A DNA stretch of 64,000 nt, from contig NZ_FCOC02000021.1 of assembly GCF_001544455.2 (NCBI RefSeq), positions 37,382 to 101,381 on the forward strand, in the 5' to 3' direction. The notes under the pieces are model-generated. The model saw only the letters and a list, made by a program, of their open reading frames with translations. It searched no databases and had not been told where the DNA came from. Position 1 is the first letter of the stretch, and each line of letters opens with the position of its first letter. This DNA is from Caballeronia sordidicola (lineage in GTDB: Bacteria; Pseudomonadota; Gammaproteobacteria; Burkholderiales; Burkholderiaceae). Shown here in pieces: positions 26,514 through 34,155 of this stretch. The position numbers were made by a program, and so were the translations under genes.

Positions 26514-27746
26514 TCAAAGCCCGCTTGTTTCCACCGTCGATAAAACCAGCGCCGCACACGCCTTTTCGATTCGCTCGCAAGCATCGCGCAACGTCGATTC
26601 CGGCACCGCGTAGGCAATGCGAACGTGGTTCTCAACGCCAAACGCGCCGCCATGCACCACGCCAACATGCGCGGCATCCAGCAGGTAATTGGCAAAATCC
26701 AGGTCGCTGCCAATGCGCACGCCATCGGGCGTTGTTGCACCCATCAATCCCGAGCAGTCCACAAACGCATAGAACGCACCTTCGGACGCGGCGCAATGCA
26801 AGCCGGGACAGCGCTCGATCATTTCCAGCACCACGCTGCGATTCAATGCGAGCGCGCTCAGCCAGTCCGCCATGAAATCCGTACCGCCGCGCAGCGCCGC
26901 AACCGCCGCGGCCTGTGAGATCGTGCTCGGATTGGAGGTGCTCTGCGATTGCAGCGTCTGCATGGCGCGAATCAGCCACGACGGGCCGCCCGCGTATCCG
27001 ATGCGCCAGCCGGTCATCGAATAGCCCTTCGATACACCGTTGACCGTCAGCGTGCGTTCGCGCAGGCGCGGCTCGACTTGTACCGGCGTGTAGAAACGGC
27101 CGCCGTAGCGCACGTGCTCGTAGATGTCGTCGGCCATCAGCAATACGTGCTCGAAGTCCAGAAGCACGTCGGTGAGCGCCTTGAGTTCGTCGTGCGAATA
27201 CACCGCGCCCGATGGATTGTTCGGCGAGTTCAGAATCAGCCAGCGGGTCTTGGGTGTAATGGCTGCACGCAGTGTGCTGGCGCGCAGCTTCCAGCCATCG
27301 GCGGCGGTGGTCGGCAACACGCGCACGCGGCCATCGGCAATCGCGACCATGTCGGGATAAGAGACCCAGTACGGCGCGCAGATCAGGACCTCGTCTTCCG
27401 GCGCAATGGTCGCGAGCAGCGCGTTGAAGATAAGCTGCTTCGCCCCGGTCCCGGCGATCACTTCCTGCGATGAATACCGGATGCTGTTCTCGTGCGCGAA
27501 TTTATCGGCGATGGCCGCAAGCAGTTCCGCTGTTCCGGAGACTGCCGTGTACTTGGTGTCACCGCGCTCGATCGCGGCAATGCCTGCCTGCTTGATATGC
27601 GCGGGTGTATCGAAGTGGAGTTCGCCTTCGCCCAGGTTGATGACCGGCTTGCCCTTCGCGAGCAGGAGGCGGACCTTGTCCGAGATGACGGCGGTGGGCG
27701 AGGGCTGCACGCGCTGCATGCGCGGTGCGAGCTGTTTGAAAGACAT
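26514..27746 (-). CDS. Class I/II pyridoxal aminotransferase
   Basis: 410 residues of the aspartate aminotransferase fold. PLP contacts are visible: NSPNNPSGAVYS, the Asp/Tyr pair in ADDIYEHVRYGG, the Schiff-base lysine in VNGVSKGYSMTGWRIGY, and the carboxylate-binding Arg in VRIAYAVPE. It should transfer an amino group from the cluster substrate to 2-oxoglutarate or a similar acceptor. RBS GAGGTCATC precedes ATG. It sits in a minus-strand run from the permease gene to the amidotransferase. Confidence 0.92.
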   Translation of the reverse strand: MSFKQLAPRMQRVQPSPTAVISDKVRLLLAKGKPVINLGEGELHFDTPAHIKQAGIAAIERGDTKYTAVSGTAELLAAIADKFAHENSIRYSSQEVIAGTGAKQLIFNALLATIAPEDEVLICAPYWVSYPDMVAIADGRVRVLPTTAADGWKLRASTLRAAITPKTRWLILNSPNNPSGAVYSHDELKALTDVLLDFEHVLLMADDIYEHVRYGGRFYTPVQVEPRLRERTLTVNGVSKGYSMTGWRIGYAGGPSWLIRAMQTLQSQSTSNPSTISQAAAVAALRGGTDFMADWLSALALNRSVVLEMIERCPGLHCAASEGAFYAFVDCSGLMGATTPDGVRIGSDLDFANYLLDAAHVGVVHGGAFGVENHVRIAYAVPESTLRDACERIEKACAALVLSTVETSGL

Positions 27747-27829
27747 GATGACCTCGTGCTGTGGTGTCGTGTTTGTGGTCGTGCTTGTTGACTTCGTGTC
27801 CGTGGCTGTTTTGCGCTGGACCCCGCGCT

Positions 27830-29005
27830 TTACGCTGCGACCCGCAGCAACGGACGCTCGACCGTGCCCAGCACGCGATATCCGTTTTCCGTGACCACGA
27901 CCGTCTCGCTGACGCCGACCGTAAACTCGCCATAGATGCGCAATGCCGGCGGAATATGGAACGTCATGCCTGGCTGCAGCGGCGTCATGACGCCGGTGTA
28001 GAGGCTCAGGATCGCGCCTTCGCCCCAGTCTGGCGCGAACGAGATGCCAACCGAATAGCCGGTGCGCTTCTTGAAGTTATCGGTGTAACCCGCACGGTCG
28101 ATGACCCGTTGGCAGGCCAGATGCGGTGCCTCGCACGGCGCACCCGGCTTGATGGCATCGAGCGAAGCCTGCAACGCTTCCTGGCAGACCTTTTCCATGT
28201 CGAGCGCTTCCTGGCGCACTTCGCCAATCCACGCCGAGCGCATGAGCGCGGCGTGATAGCGGTCATGGCAGGCCGCCATCTCGAGGAACGCGGGCGCATT
28301 GTTCTCGAGCGCGCGACGCCGCCACGTGCCATGCGGCACGCCGGTGCGCGGTCCCGCCGAGACGAGCGGTTCCATGCCCACGTATTCCGATCCTGCCGCG
28401 ATGGCCGATGACATCATGGCCGCGACCAGCGTGTTTTCCGTTGCGCCCGGCTTGACGGCAGCGAGTCCCGCGCGCATGCCTGCATCCACGTAGCCTGCTG
28501 CAATCGCAATCTTCCCGATCTCCGCCGCCGACTTCACCGCGCGCAGTTGCTCGACCACGCCCGCTGCATCGGCAATGCTGCCGAGCTTTTCGGTGAGCGT
28601 TTCGTATACCGTGATCGGCAGGAACCAGCCGCGCTTGTCGATGGCAATGCGCTTGCCCGCAAGCCCTTTCTGCTGGATCACGCGCACGAGCACGTCGATA
28701 GGATTCTCGCCATCGCTATAAATCTGGGCGTCGGGAATATACGTATTGGCGATGAAGTTGAAGTATTCGAGCTGACGGATGACGAACACCGGTTCGCCCG
28801 CGACCGGCAGGATCAGCGCCTGAAACGTGTAATAACCGGGCGTCTGCTGTCCCGTCAGATAGAAGATGTTCTCTGGACCCGTGACGATCATTGCATCGAT
28901 GTTCGACCGCGCGAGCGCTTTGCGGGCGCGCGCGACGCGCTCTGCATATTCGGCGGCCGGGAACGCTGATTCGCAACCCTGCGCGGGACCTTGACTTGCC
29001 TGCAT
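27830..29005 (-). CDS. Creatinase-like M24-family hydrolase
   Basis: 391 residues with an N-terminal creatinase domain (AMIVTGPENIFYLTGQQTPG) and a C-terminal pita-bread domain. Metallo-M24 peptidases need two Asp about 11 residues apart; here the segment reads FLEMAACHDRYHAALMRS, so the second Asp is missing and the metal site looks absent, as in creatinase and ectoine hydrolase. A candidate catalytic His225 is in GVPHGTW. Expected role: metal-free hydrolysis of a C-N bond in a small ring or guanidino-type compound. AAAAGGAACTCATC precedes ATG. Confidence 0.82.
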   Translation of the reverse strand: MQASQGPAQGCESAFPAAEYAERVARARKALARSNIDAMIVTGPENIFYLTGQQTPGYYTFQALILPVAGEPVFVIRQLEYFNFIANTYIPDAQIYSDGENPIDVLVRVIQQKGLAGKRIAIDKRGWFLPITVYETLTEKLGSIADAAGVVEQLRAVKSAAEIGKIAIAAGYVDAGMRAGLAAVKPGATENTLVAAMMSSAIAAGSEYVGMEPLVSAGPRTGVPHGTWRRRALENNAPAFLEMAACHDRYHAALMRSAWIGEVRQEALDMEKVCQEALQASLDAIKPGAPCEAPHLACQRVIDRAGYTDNFKKRTGYSVGISFAPDWGEGAILSLYTGVMTPLQPGMTFHIPPALRIYGEFTVGVSETVVVTENGYRVLGTVERPLLRVAA

Positions 29006-29032
29006 GATGAGTTCCTTTTTGGGAAGTGATGC

Positions 29033-30121
29033 CTAGATAAGTTGAGCAAGATTTGCGTTGAAGGCGACGCCGAGGCCGGTACGGCCCGTAACGCCAACAT
29101 TGCCTTCCTGATATGAGAGTCCGCTCACGGGGTCGTCGAGCAGGCCGTCCGCGCCGTACAGTTCGGCCCAACGTGGCGCGGTCGCAATCGAGACGTGCAG
29201 CGCCGCTGCGGTGGCCGCCGCGCCCTCGTTCATCTGGCCGATCATCAGCGGAATGCCAGCCGCCGTGAGCTTGCGCGCGGCGTCGATTGTGGCCGTCATG
29301 CCGCCGAGCTTGACGAGTTTCAGATGCGCCGCCACCGGCAACCCGGACAGTGCGATCAATGCATCGATATCGGCTGGAGATTGCAGGCTTTCGTCGAGCA
29401 TCAGCGTGAGCGGGCTGGATTGCGCGAGCGCGCGCAGCGTGGTCCAGTCGCCTGCTGCAATAGGCTGCTCCACGTACTCGATCCCGCGCTCGGCCAATGC
29501 GTCGAAGCGCGCGGGACAATCGGCGCTCTGCCACTGACCGTTCGCATCGATGGAAAGCGTCACGCGCTGTCCAAAACGCTCGCGTAACAAGTCGATGCGG
29601 CGCAGGTCGTCTTCGAACGCGCCAATGCCCACACGCAGTTTGAGTTCACTGAACCCGCGCGCCAGATATCCGGTGGCGCGTGCAAGCATGGTTTCGTCCG
29701 ATGACCAGAAGAGTGTCTGGTTCGAGCGCCATGTCTGCGGTCCGGCGGCGTGCGCGTTGAACAACGCCGCCACGCTCACGCCGAGTTGCTGCGCGCGCAG
29801 ATCGCACAACGCGCTGTCGATCATCATGCGCACCGGCGCGCAGTGATTGATGCGCCAGTCTCTGGCGTCTTCGAGCAACGCCTGCGCGCCGAGCGTCCAG
29901 TCGATACGCGCCAGCGCCGAGCGTGCATCGTCCAGAACGTTCGCGGCTTCAAGGCCATTGAGGTACGCAATATTGATCCGCGTTTCGCCCACGCCGGTCT
30001 TGTCATCATTGACCAGGCGCAGATAAAGCGCATCCAGATAACCGACGCTGCCCGATGAGGCCGTATGCAGCACGAGTCCATCGCCATAATGAAGCGATGC
30101 GCGGTGAAGGGTGGCTTTCAC
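29033..30121 (-). CDS. Enolase-superfamily (MLE subgroup) epimerase-like enzyme
   Basis: 362 residues; the start is GTG at 30121. Superfamily residues can be seen: Lys161 in ELKLRVG, metal ligands Asp192 (IDANG), Glu218 (YVEQP) and Asp243 (MLDES), and Lys268 in HLKLVKLGG. The usual KxK is KxR (Arg163), so one of the two bases of a true racemase is changed. Dipeptide epimerases and N-succinylamino-acid racemases are the nearest families by look. It lies between the hydrolase and the M20 deacylase, which fits stereochemical conversion of an acylated amino acid. Confidence 0.82.
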   Translation of the reverse strand: MKATLHRASLHYGDGLVLHTASSGSVGYLDALYLRLVNDDKTGVGETRINIAYLNGLEAANVLDDARSALARIDWTLGAQALLEDARDWRINHCAPVRMMIDSALCDLRAQQLGVSVAALFNAHAAGPQTWRSNQTLFWSSDETMLARATGYLARGFSELKLRVGIGAFEDDLRRIDLLRERFGQRVTLSIDANGQWQSADCPARFDALAERGIEYVEQPIAAGDWTTLRALAQSSPLTLMLDESLQSPADIDALIALSGLPVAAHLKLVKLGGMTATIDAARKLTAAGIPLMIGQMNEGAAATAAALHVSIATAPRWAELYGADGLLDDPVSGLSYQEGNVGVTGRTGLGVAFNANLAQLI

Positions 30122-30128
30122 GTTTCGC

Positions 30129-31292
30129 TCAGCCGCCCGTTTGCATCATTTGAATCGCGACATCGCGATAAATCAGGCTGGAAGCAAGAAATTCGTCGAT
30201 AGGCACGAACTCGTCCGGCTTGTGCGCCACTTCCAGCGTACCCGGGCCGATCACCACGCCAGCCGCGCCTACGCTACGGAAATGCACGAGATCACAACCG
30301 CCTTGGAAGCCGAACGGACCCGGCTCAAGCGTGCCATGTGCGCGGCATGCCGCGAGGCTTGCCTGCACGATTTTCGAGTCGAGCGCGGTCTCGGTAGCGC
30401 CGCCCGTGGTCGCGCGGTATTCGATGACTTCCGCGCGCACGCCGAACTGTTCGCGCGCCAGTTCCAGCAACTGGTCGATCTCGCGCTTCACGTCCGACTC
30501 AAGTTCGCCCGGCACCATGCGGCGATCGAGCAGCAAGTCGCACGCGCCCGGCACGACGTTATCCGCGTGGCCGCCAAGTGCGCGCGTGACCGTCAGGCTC
30601 GCGGCGCCGACCAATGGATGGCAGCGGCAGCGCACTTCGTTTTCGTGATGCCCTTCGATCAGCTTGAGCAGTTGCGCCGCGCGGTAGATCGCGTTGTCGC
30701 CGAGATGCGGCGTGCCCGAATGCGCGGTCACGCCATGCACGCGGACCAACGGACGCAAGCTGCCCTTGTGCGCTGAAAACGTCGCGTTCGATGTCGGTTC
30801 GCCGACCACGACGAAATCCACTTCCGGCCGGCTGGCCGCATAGAACTTGGCGCCTTCGCTGGCGATTTCCTCATCGGCGGTAAATACGCCGAGCAACGTG
30901 CCGGACCAGCTTGAGCGGTTCGCCGCCAGCATGCGCATGGCTTCGATCATTGCGGCAAGCGGGCCTTTTGCGTCGCATGAGCCGCGTGCATACAGGCGGT
31001 TATCGGCTTCGCGCAGCACGAAGGGATCGGACACCCAGCCGTCGCCAGCGGGCACCACGTCCAGGTGCGTGTTGAACGCGAAGGTCGGGCCGGGACCGTT
31101 TGCGAGGCGCGCCATTACGTTCGCGCGGCCAGGCTTGTATTCGCTCAGCGATAAATCAAAGCCCTCGCTCGCGAGCATCCTGTGCACGAGTTGCGCGGCT
31201 TCGAGTTCACGGCCAGGCGGATTTTCAGTATTGATGCCGACAAGGGCGGCGAGATCCCGCTTCATGCGGGACAGGTCGGGTTGCGAAAGCAT
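30129..31292 (-). CDS. M20-family deacylase (ArgE/DapE type)
   Basis: 387 residues from ATG 31292 (CGGAG upstream); an alternative TTG at 31313 would overlap the ATPase stop. The di-zinc M20 set is visible: FNTHLDVVPAGDGW, GSCDAKGPLAAM, FTADEEIASEGAKF, and a C-terminal His in LEVAHKPDEFV. Such enzymes remove acetyl, succinyl or similar groups from amino acids in the cytoplasm. Being beside the M24 hydrolase and aminotransferase, it probably frees an N-acylated amino acid intermediate. Confidence 0.9.
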   Translation of the reverse strand: MLSQPDLSRMKRDLAALVGINTENPPGRELEAAQLVHRMLASEGFDLSLSEYKPGRANVMARLANGPGPTFAFNTHLDVVPAGDGWVSDPFVLREADNRLYARGSCDAKGPLAAMIEAMRMLAANRSSWSGTLLGVFTADEEIASEGAKFYAASRPEVDFVVVGEPTSNATFSAHKGSLRPLVRVHGVTAHSGTPHLGDNAIYRAAQLLKLIEGHHENEVRCRCHPLVGAASLTVTRALGGHADNVVPGACDLLLDRRMVPGELESDVKREIDQLLELAREQFGVRAEVIEYRATTGGATETALDSKIVQASLAACRAHGTLEPGPFGFQGGCDLVHFRSVGAAGVVIGPGTLEVAHKPDEFVPIDEFLASSLIYRDVAIQMMQTGG

Positions 31293-31309
31293 GCGGTAAA
31301 GGCTCCGGG

Positions 31310-32068
31310 TCAATGCACGATCTGGTCGAGGAAGCGGCGCGCACGTTCATGCGTGGTGCCGCCGAAGAATTGTTCGCTGGTTTCGGTGAGAATGACTTCG
31401 CCGGCGTCCATGAAAACGATCTTGTCGGCGGCGCGGCGGGCAAAGCCCATCTCGTGCGTGACCACGACGCTTGTCATGCCTTCCGCGCTCAGTTCGGCCA
31501 TCACGTCCAGCACTTCGCTGACCATTTCAGGATCGAGCGCGGACGTAGGTTCGTCGTAGAGCATGACCTTTGGCTTCATCGCAAGCGCGCGGGCAATGGC
31601 GACGCGCTGCTGCTGGCCGCCCGACAACTGGTCCGGAAAGTGATCGGCGCGCTCGCCGAGGCGGACCTTGCGCAACAAGCCGAGTGCGAGGACATAAGCG
31701 TCGTTGCGCGAAAGGCCCGACACAGTCATGGGCGCGAGCATGATGTTTTCTATCGCGGAAAGATGCGAGAACAGCTCGAAGTTCTGGAACACCATGCCGA
31801 TCTGCTGGCGCACGAGATGCTCGCTCTTGCGTTCGCGAGTGAGATCGCGGCCTTCGAAGAAGATGTTGCCGGCATCCACCGTTTCGAGCAGGTTGATACA
31901 GCGCAGCAATGTGGACTTGCCCGATCCGGATGGACCGATGATCACGATCGTTTCCTTCGATGCAACGTCGATGGAACAGTGCTTGAGGACTTGTGTGTTG
32001 CCGTAGCTCTTGTCAATACGGCTGAGCTTCAGCAGCGGCAGAGAAGCTCCGGGCGGTTTGGACGACAT
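31310..32068 (-). CDS. Amino-acid ABC transporter ATP-binding protein
   Basis: 252 residues, GlnQ/HisP class. Walker A GPSGSGKSTLLRC, signature LSGGQQQRVAIARALA, Walker B VMLYDEPTSALDPE and the switch His in VVVTHEMGFARR are complete. It drives import with the permease encoded 9 bases upstream and the binding protein at 22127. It overlaps or abuts the M20 gene depending on that start. Confidence 0.96.
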   Translation of the reverse strand: MSSKPPGASLPLLKLSRIDKSYGNTQVLKHCSIDVASKETIVIIGPSGSGKSTLLRCINLLETVDAGNIFFEGRDLTRERKSEHLVRQQIGMVFQNFELFSHLSAIENIMLAPMTVSGLSRNDAYVLALGLLRKVRLGERADHFPDQLSGGQQQRVAIARALAMKPKVMLYDEPTSALDPEMVSEVLDVMAELSAEGMTSVVVTHEMGFARRAADKIVFMDAGEVILTETSEQFFGGTTHERARRFLDQIVH

Positions 32069-32077
32069 CCGCGGCCT

Positions 32078-32800
32078 TTAGCGAACGAGAGGTTGTGAGG
32101 TGCCGAGAAGGCGCTCGGTCAACGAAATGCGGCGAGCGGCGGAATTGCGCCTTTTGTCGAGCGCGCGTTCCATCCAGCCTTGCAGCACCATGAACAAGGT
32201 GGTGAGCGCGAGGTAATAGATGCCCGCGGCGGTGAGCGCCTCGAGATACCGGAAGTTCGCGCTGGCGGCCTGATCCGCGACGAGCAGCAGTTCCTGAACG
32301 GCAATGACAGAGACAAGCGCACTGAGCTTGAGCATGCCGATCATCTGGTTGCCGATGGGCGGCAGGACCACTCGCAGCGCCTGCGGCAGCACGATATGGC
32401 GAAACACTTTTGCCCGGGTCATGCCGAGCGCGAAGCCAGCGGTGCGCTGACCGCGTTTCACCGCGTCCAGGCCGGAGCGGAAAATCTCCGACATGAACGC
32501 GCCTTCGTTGAGCGAGAGCGCCAGCACGGCGCAAACAAAGGCGCTGAAACGGATGCCGAACGAGGGCAGCACGTTGTAGATGAAGATGATCTGGAACAGC
32601 ACGGGGGTGCCGCGAAACAGCCACAAATAAAAGAACACGAACGTCTTGACGATACGGCTCGGCACGCCGTTGAGCAGCGCCAGCAGCAGGCCAATCAACA
32701 TGCCGAAGCCAAGCGAGACTACGGTCAACACGAGGGTCAGCCCCGCTCCGCGGAGAAAAGCGCTTGAGCTCAGGTACTCAAGGAGGAGGTGAAATGACAT
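32078..32800 (-). CDS. Amino-acid ABC transporter permease
   Basis: 240 residues with five or six membrane spans and the HisM/GlnP EAA loop (LNEGAFMSEIFRSGLDAVKRG, then GQRTAGFALGM). Only one permease gene is present, so the channel is probably a homodimer as in GlnP-type systems. It is the first gene of the minus-strand run that ends at 25280, and its promoter carries the shared operator. CGGAG precedes ATG. Confidence 0.95.
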   Translation of the reverse strand: MSFHLLLEYLSSSAFLRGAGLTLVLTVVSLGFGMLIGLLLALLNGVPSRIVKTFVFFYLWLFRGTPVLFQIIFIYNVLPSFGIRFSAFVCAVLALSLNEGAFMSEIFRSGLDAVKRGQRTAGFALGMTRAKVFRHIVLPQALRVVLPPIGNQMIGMLKLSALVSVIAVQELLLVADQAASANFRYLEALTAAGIYYLALTTLFMVLQGWMERALDKRRNSAARRISLTERLLGTSQPLVR

Positions 32801-32823
32801 CTGTGCAACTCCGTTTGTCTGGG

Positions 32824-32861
32824 TTGTGTCAATTTATACAAAGTCAAAATCATCTGGTCAA
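32824..32861 (-). promoter_or_regulatory. Sigma70 promoter with overlapping GntR-type operator (ABC permease operon)
   Basis: Read on the minus strand: -35 TTGACC (32861-32856), 17-base spacer, -10 TATAAA (32838-32833). The operator (plus strand TTGTGTCAATTTATACAA, 32824-32841) matches the site at 22068-22085 at 15 of 18 positions and again covers the -10. Confidence 0.78.
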
Positions 32862-32982
32862 GGGCAAAAATGCCAGGATCGGAGAGTACGGTGTGTTCAC
32901 CGACCGGTATTTCATACGGATGAGTGGGGGAAAGTTGTATTTTTTGATATTCTTCTACAGTGCAATCGGAGGAAACGGCAAG

Positions 32983-33897
32983 ATGGCAAAACGGGCGGGC
33001 AAAGGGGCCCATGTGCTGGCGAAGCAGATTCTTGAATTGATTCAGGAAGCGCGCTTCGACGTGGGTCACCATTTACGCGAGCAGCAGCTTGCGGATCTGC
33101 TTGGCGTGTCGCGCACGCCGGTTCGCGCAGCCATGACGCTGCTCGAATCGCTGGGCGTGATCGAAGCGCGGAAGAACCAGGGATTTTTTTTGGCGCGTCC
33201 CGCTGACGGTTTGCATCGGGTCGAACTCGCGCAGCCCACGTCCGGCGACGAAGATCTTTACGATCGGCTTGTCACTGACAGGCTGGCGGGCGTCATTCCC
33301 GCGTCGCTTACGCAGACGGACATTGCCCAGCGTTACGAGGTGGATCGCGTGACCATGACGCGGGCGCTGTCCAGGCTGTCGGAAGATGGCCTGATCGTGC
33401 GCAACAAGGGGCACGGCTGGAGTTTCCAGCCGTCGCTGGATTCGTCGCTGACCTTGAAAAGCAGCTACGACTTCCGCCTGACGCTCGAGCCGGCGGGCTT
33501 GCTGTTGCCTACGTTTTCGCCGGATCGTTCAGCGCTCGAACGATGCAGGCGGGAACATATCTTCCTGACGTCGCAACTGGGCCTGAACGGCGTGACGCCC
33601 ACGCAGGTTTTTGAAACCGATGCGAACTTCCACGAAATGCTGGCCGAATACAGCGGCAACGTATTCATGCATCAGTCAATGCAGCAGCAGAACCGGCTGC
33701 GCCGGCTGCTGGAGTTCCAGGGCTACGTGAACCGCAAGCGGATCAAGGAGTGGTGCGGCGAGCACCTCGAGATCATCGATGCTGTCCTTGCCAACGACAT
33801 GCCGGCCGCCGCCGAGCGCATGCGCCAGCACCTGTCGCACGCCTACCATACAACGGGCGCGGCTACCGCGGCCGCGCGAAGCGGCAAGGCCGCGTAA
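32983..33897 (+). CDS. GntR/FCD regulator with two winged-helix domains
   Basis: 304 residues from ATG 32983 (GGAGG upstream); the long open extension to 32764 is non-coding. Residues 11-72 are a GntR winged helix (LREQQLADLLGVSRTPVRAA). A second winged helix occupies about 92-148 (SLTQTDIAQRYEVDRVTMTR, then LSEDGLIVRNKGHGWSF). An FCD-type all-helical effector domain follows (about 160-285, with ETDANFHEMLAEYSGN). Most FCD regulators have one DNA-binding domain. Divergent from the permease operon, it is the likely repressor acting at 32824 and 22068. Confidence 0.9.
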   Translation: MAKRAGKGAHVLAKQILELIQEARFDVGHHLREQQLADLLGVSRTPVRAAMTLLESLGVIEARKNQGFFLARPADGLHRVELAQPTSGDEDLYDRLVTDRLAGVIPASLTQTDIAQRYEVDRVTMTRALSRLSEDGLIVRNKGHGWSFQPSLDSSLTLKSSYDFRLTLEPAGLLLPTFSPDRSALERCRREHIFLTSQLGLNGVTPTQVFETDANFHEMLAEYSGNVFMHQSMQQQNRLRRLLEFQGYVNRKRIKEWCGEHLEIIDAVLANDMPAAAERMRQHLSHAYHTTGAATAAARSGKAA

Positions 33898-34006
33898 AGC
33901 CCTAGTCATTCACGCTTTCTCTTCTGGTTCCATGGCGCGCATCCTTGCGCTGGCCAAGCCCCCTTACACGCCTCGATCGGCCGCCTCCGGAGTTGACGCC
34001 GGGATG

Positions 34007-34055
34007 TTGATTCGACGATCAAGTATTGTGGGCTCGAAGAAGCTCGCATTAGAGT
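34007..34055 (+). promoter_or_regulatory. Cluster box A with promoter, upstream of first MFS carrier
   Basis: Box TTGATTCGACGATCAA (34007-34022), three bases, -35 TTGTGG (34026-34031), 18-base spacer, -10 TAGAGT (34050-34055). The box has TTGAT/ATCAA inverted ends. Its position just upstream of a poor -35 fits a class II activator site. Copies are at 37627 and 43730. Confidence 0.75.
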
Positions 34056-34155
34056 AAGCCGCAACCTCCAGCGGCGGACCGGTCGTGACCGGGACTCGCA
34101 CGCGGCGGCTATAAAAAAAACAAACATAACCAACGATTGAAAAACGGAGGAGACA

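Noticed and set aside
22127..32800. Annotation of the cluster as an ectoine/hydroxyectoine pathway
   Set aside because: The M24, aminotransferase and PLP dehydratase fit in type, but DoeB/EutE-, EutC- and EutA-like genes and the usual two-permease Ehu system are absent, so only a general analogy is claimed.
32764..32982. N-terminal extension of the GntR regulator
   Set aside because: It would cover the permease promoter and operator, and the GGAGG site sits just before the ATG at 32983, where the GntR homology begins.
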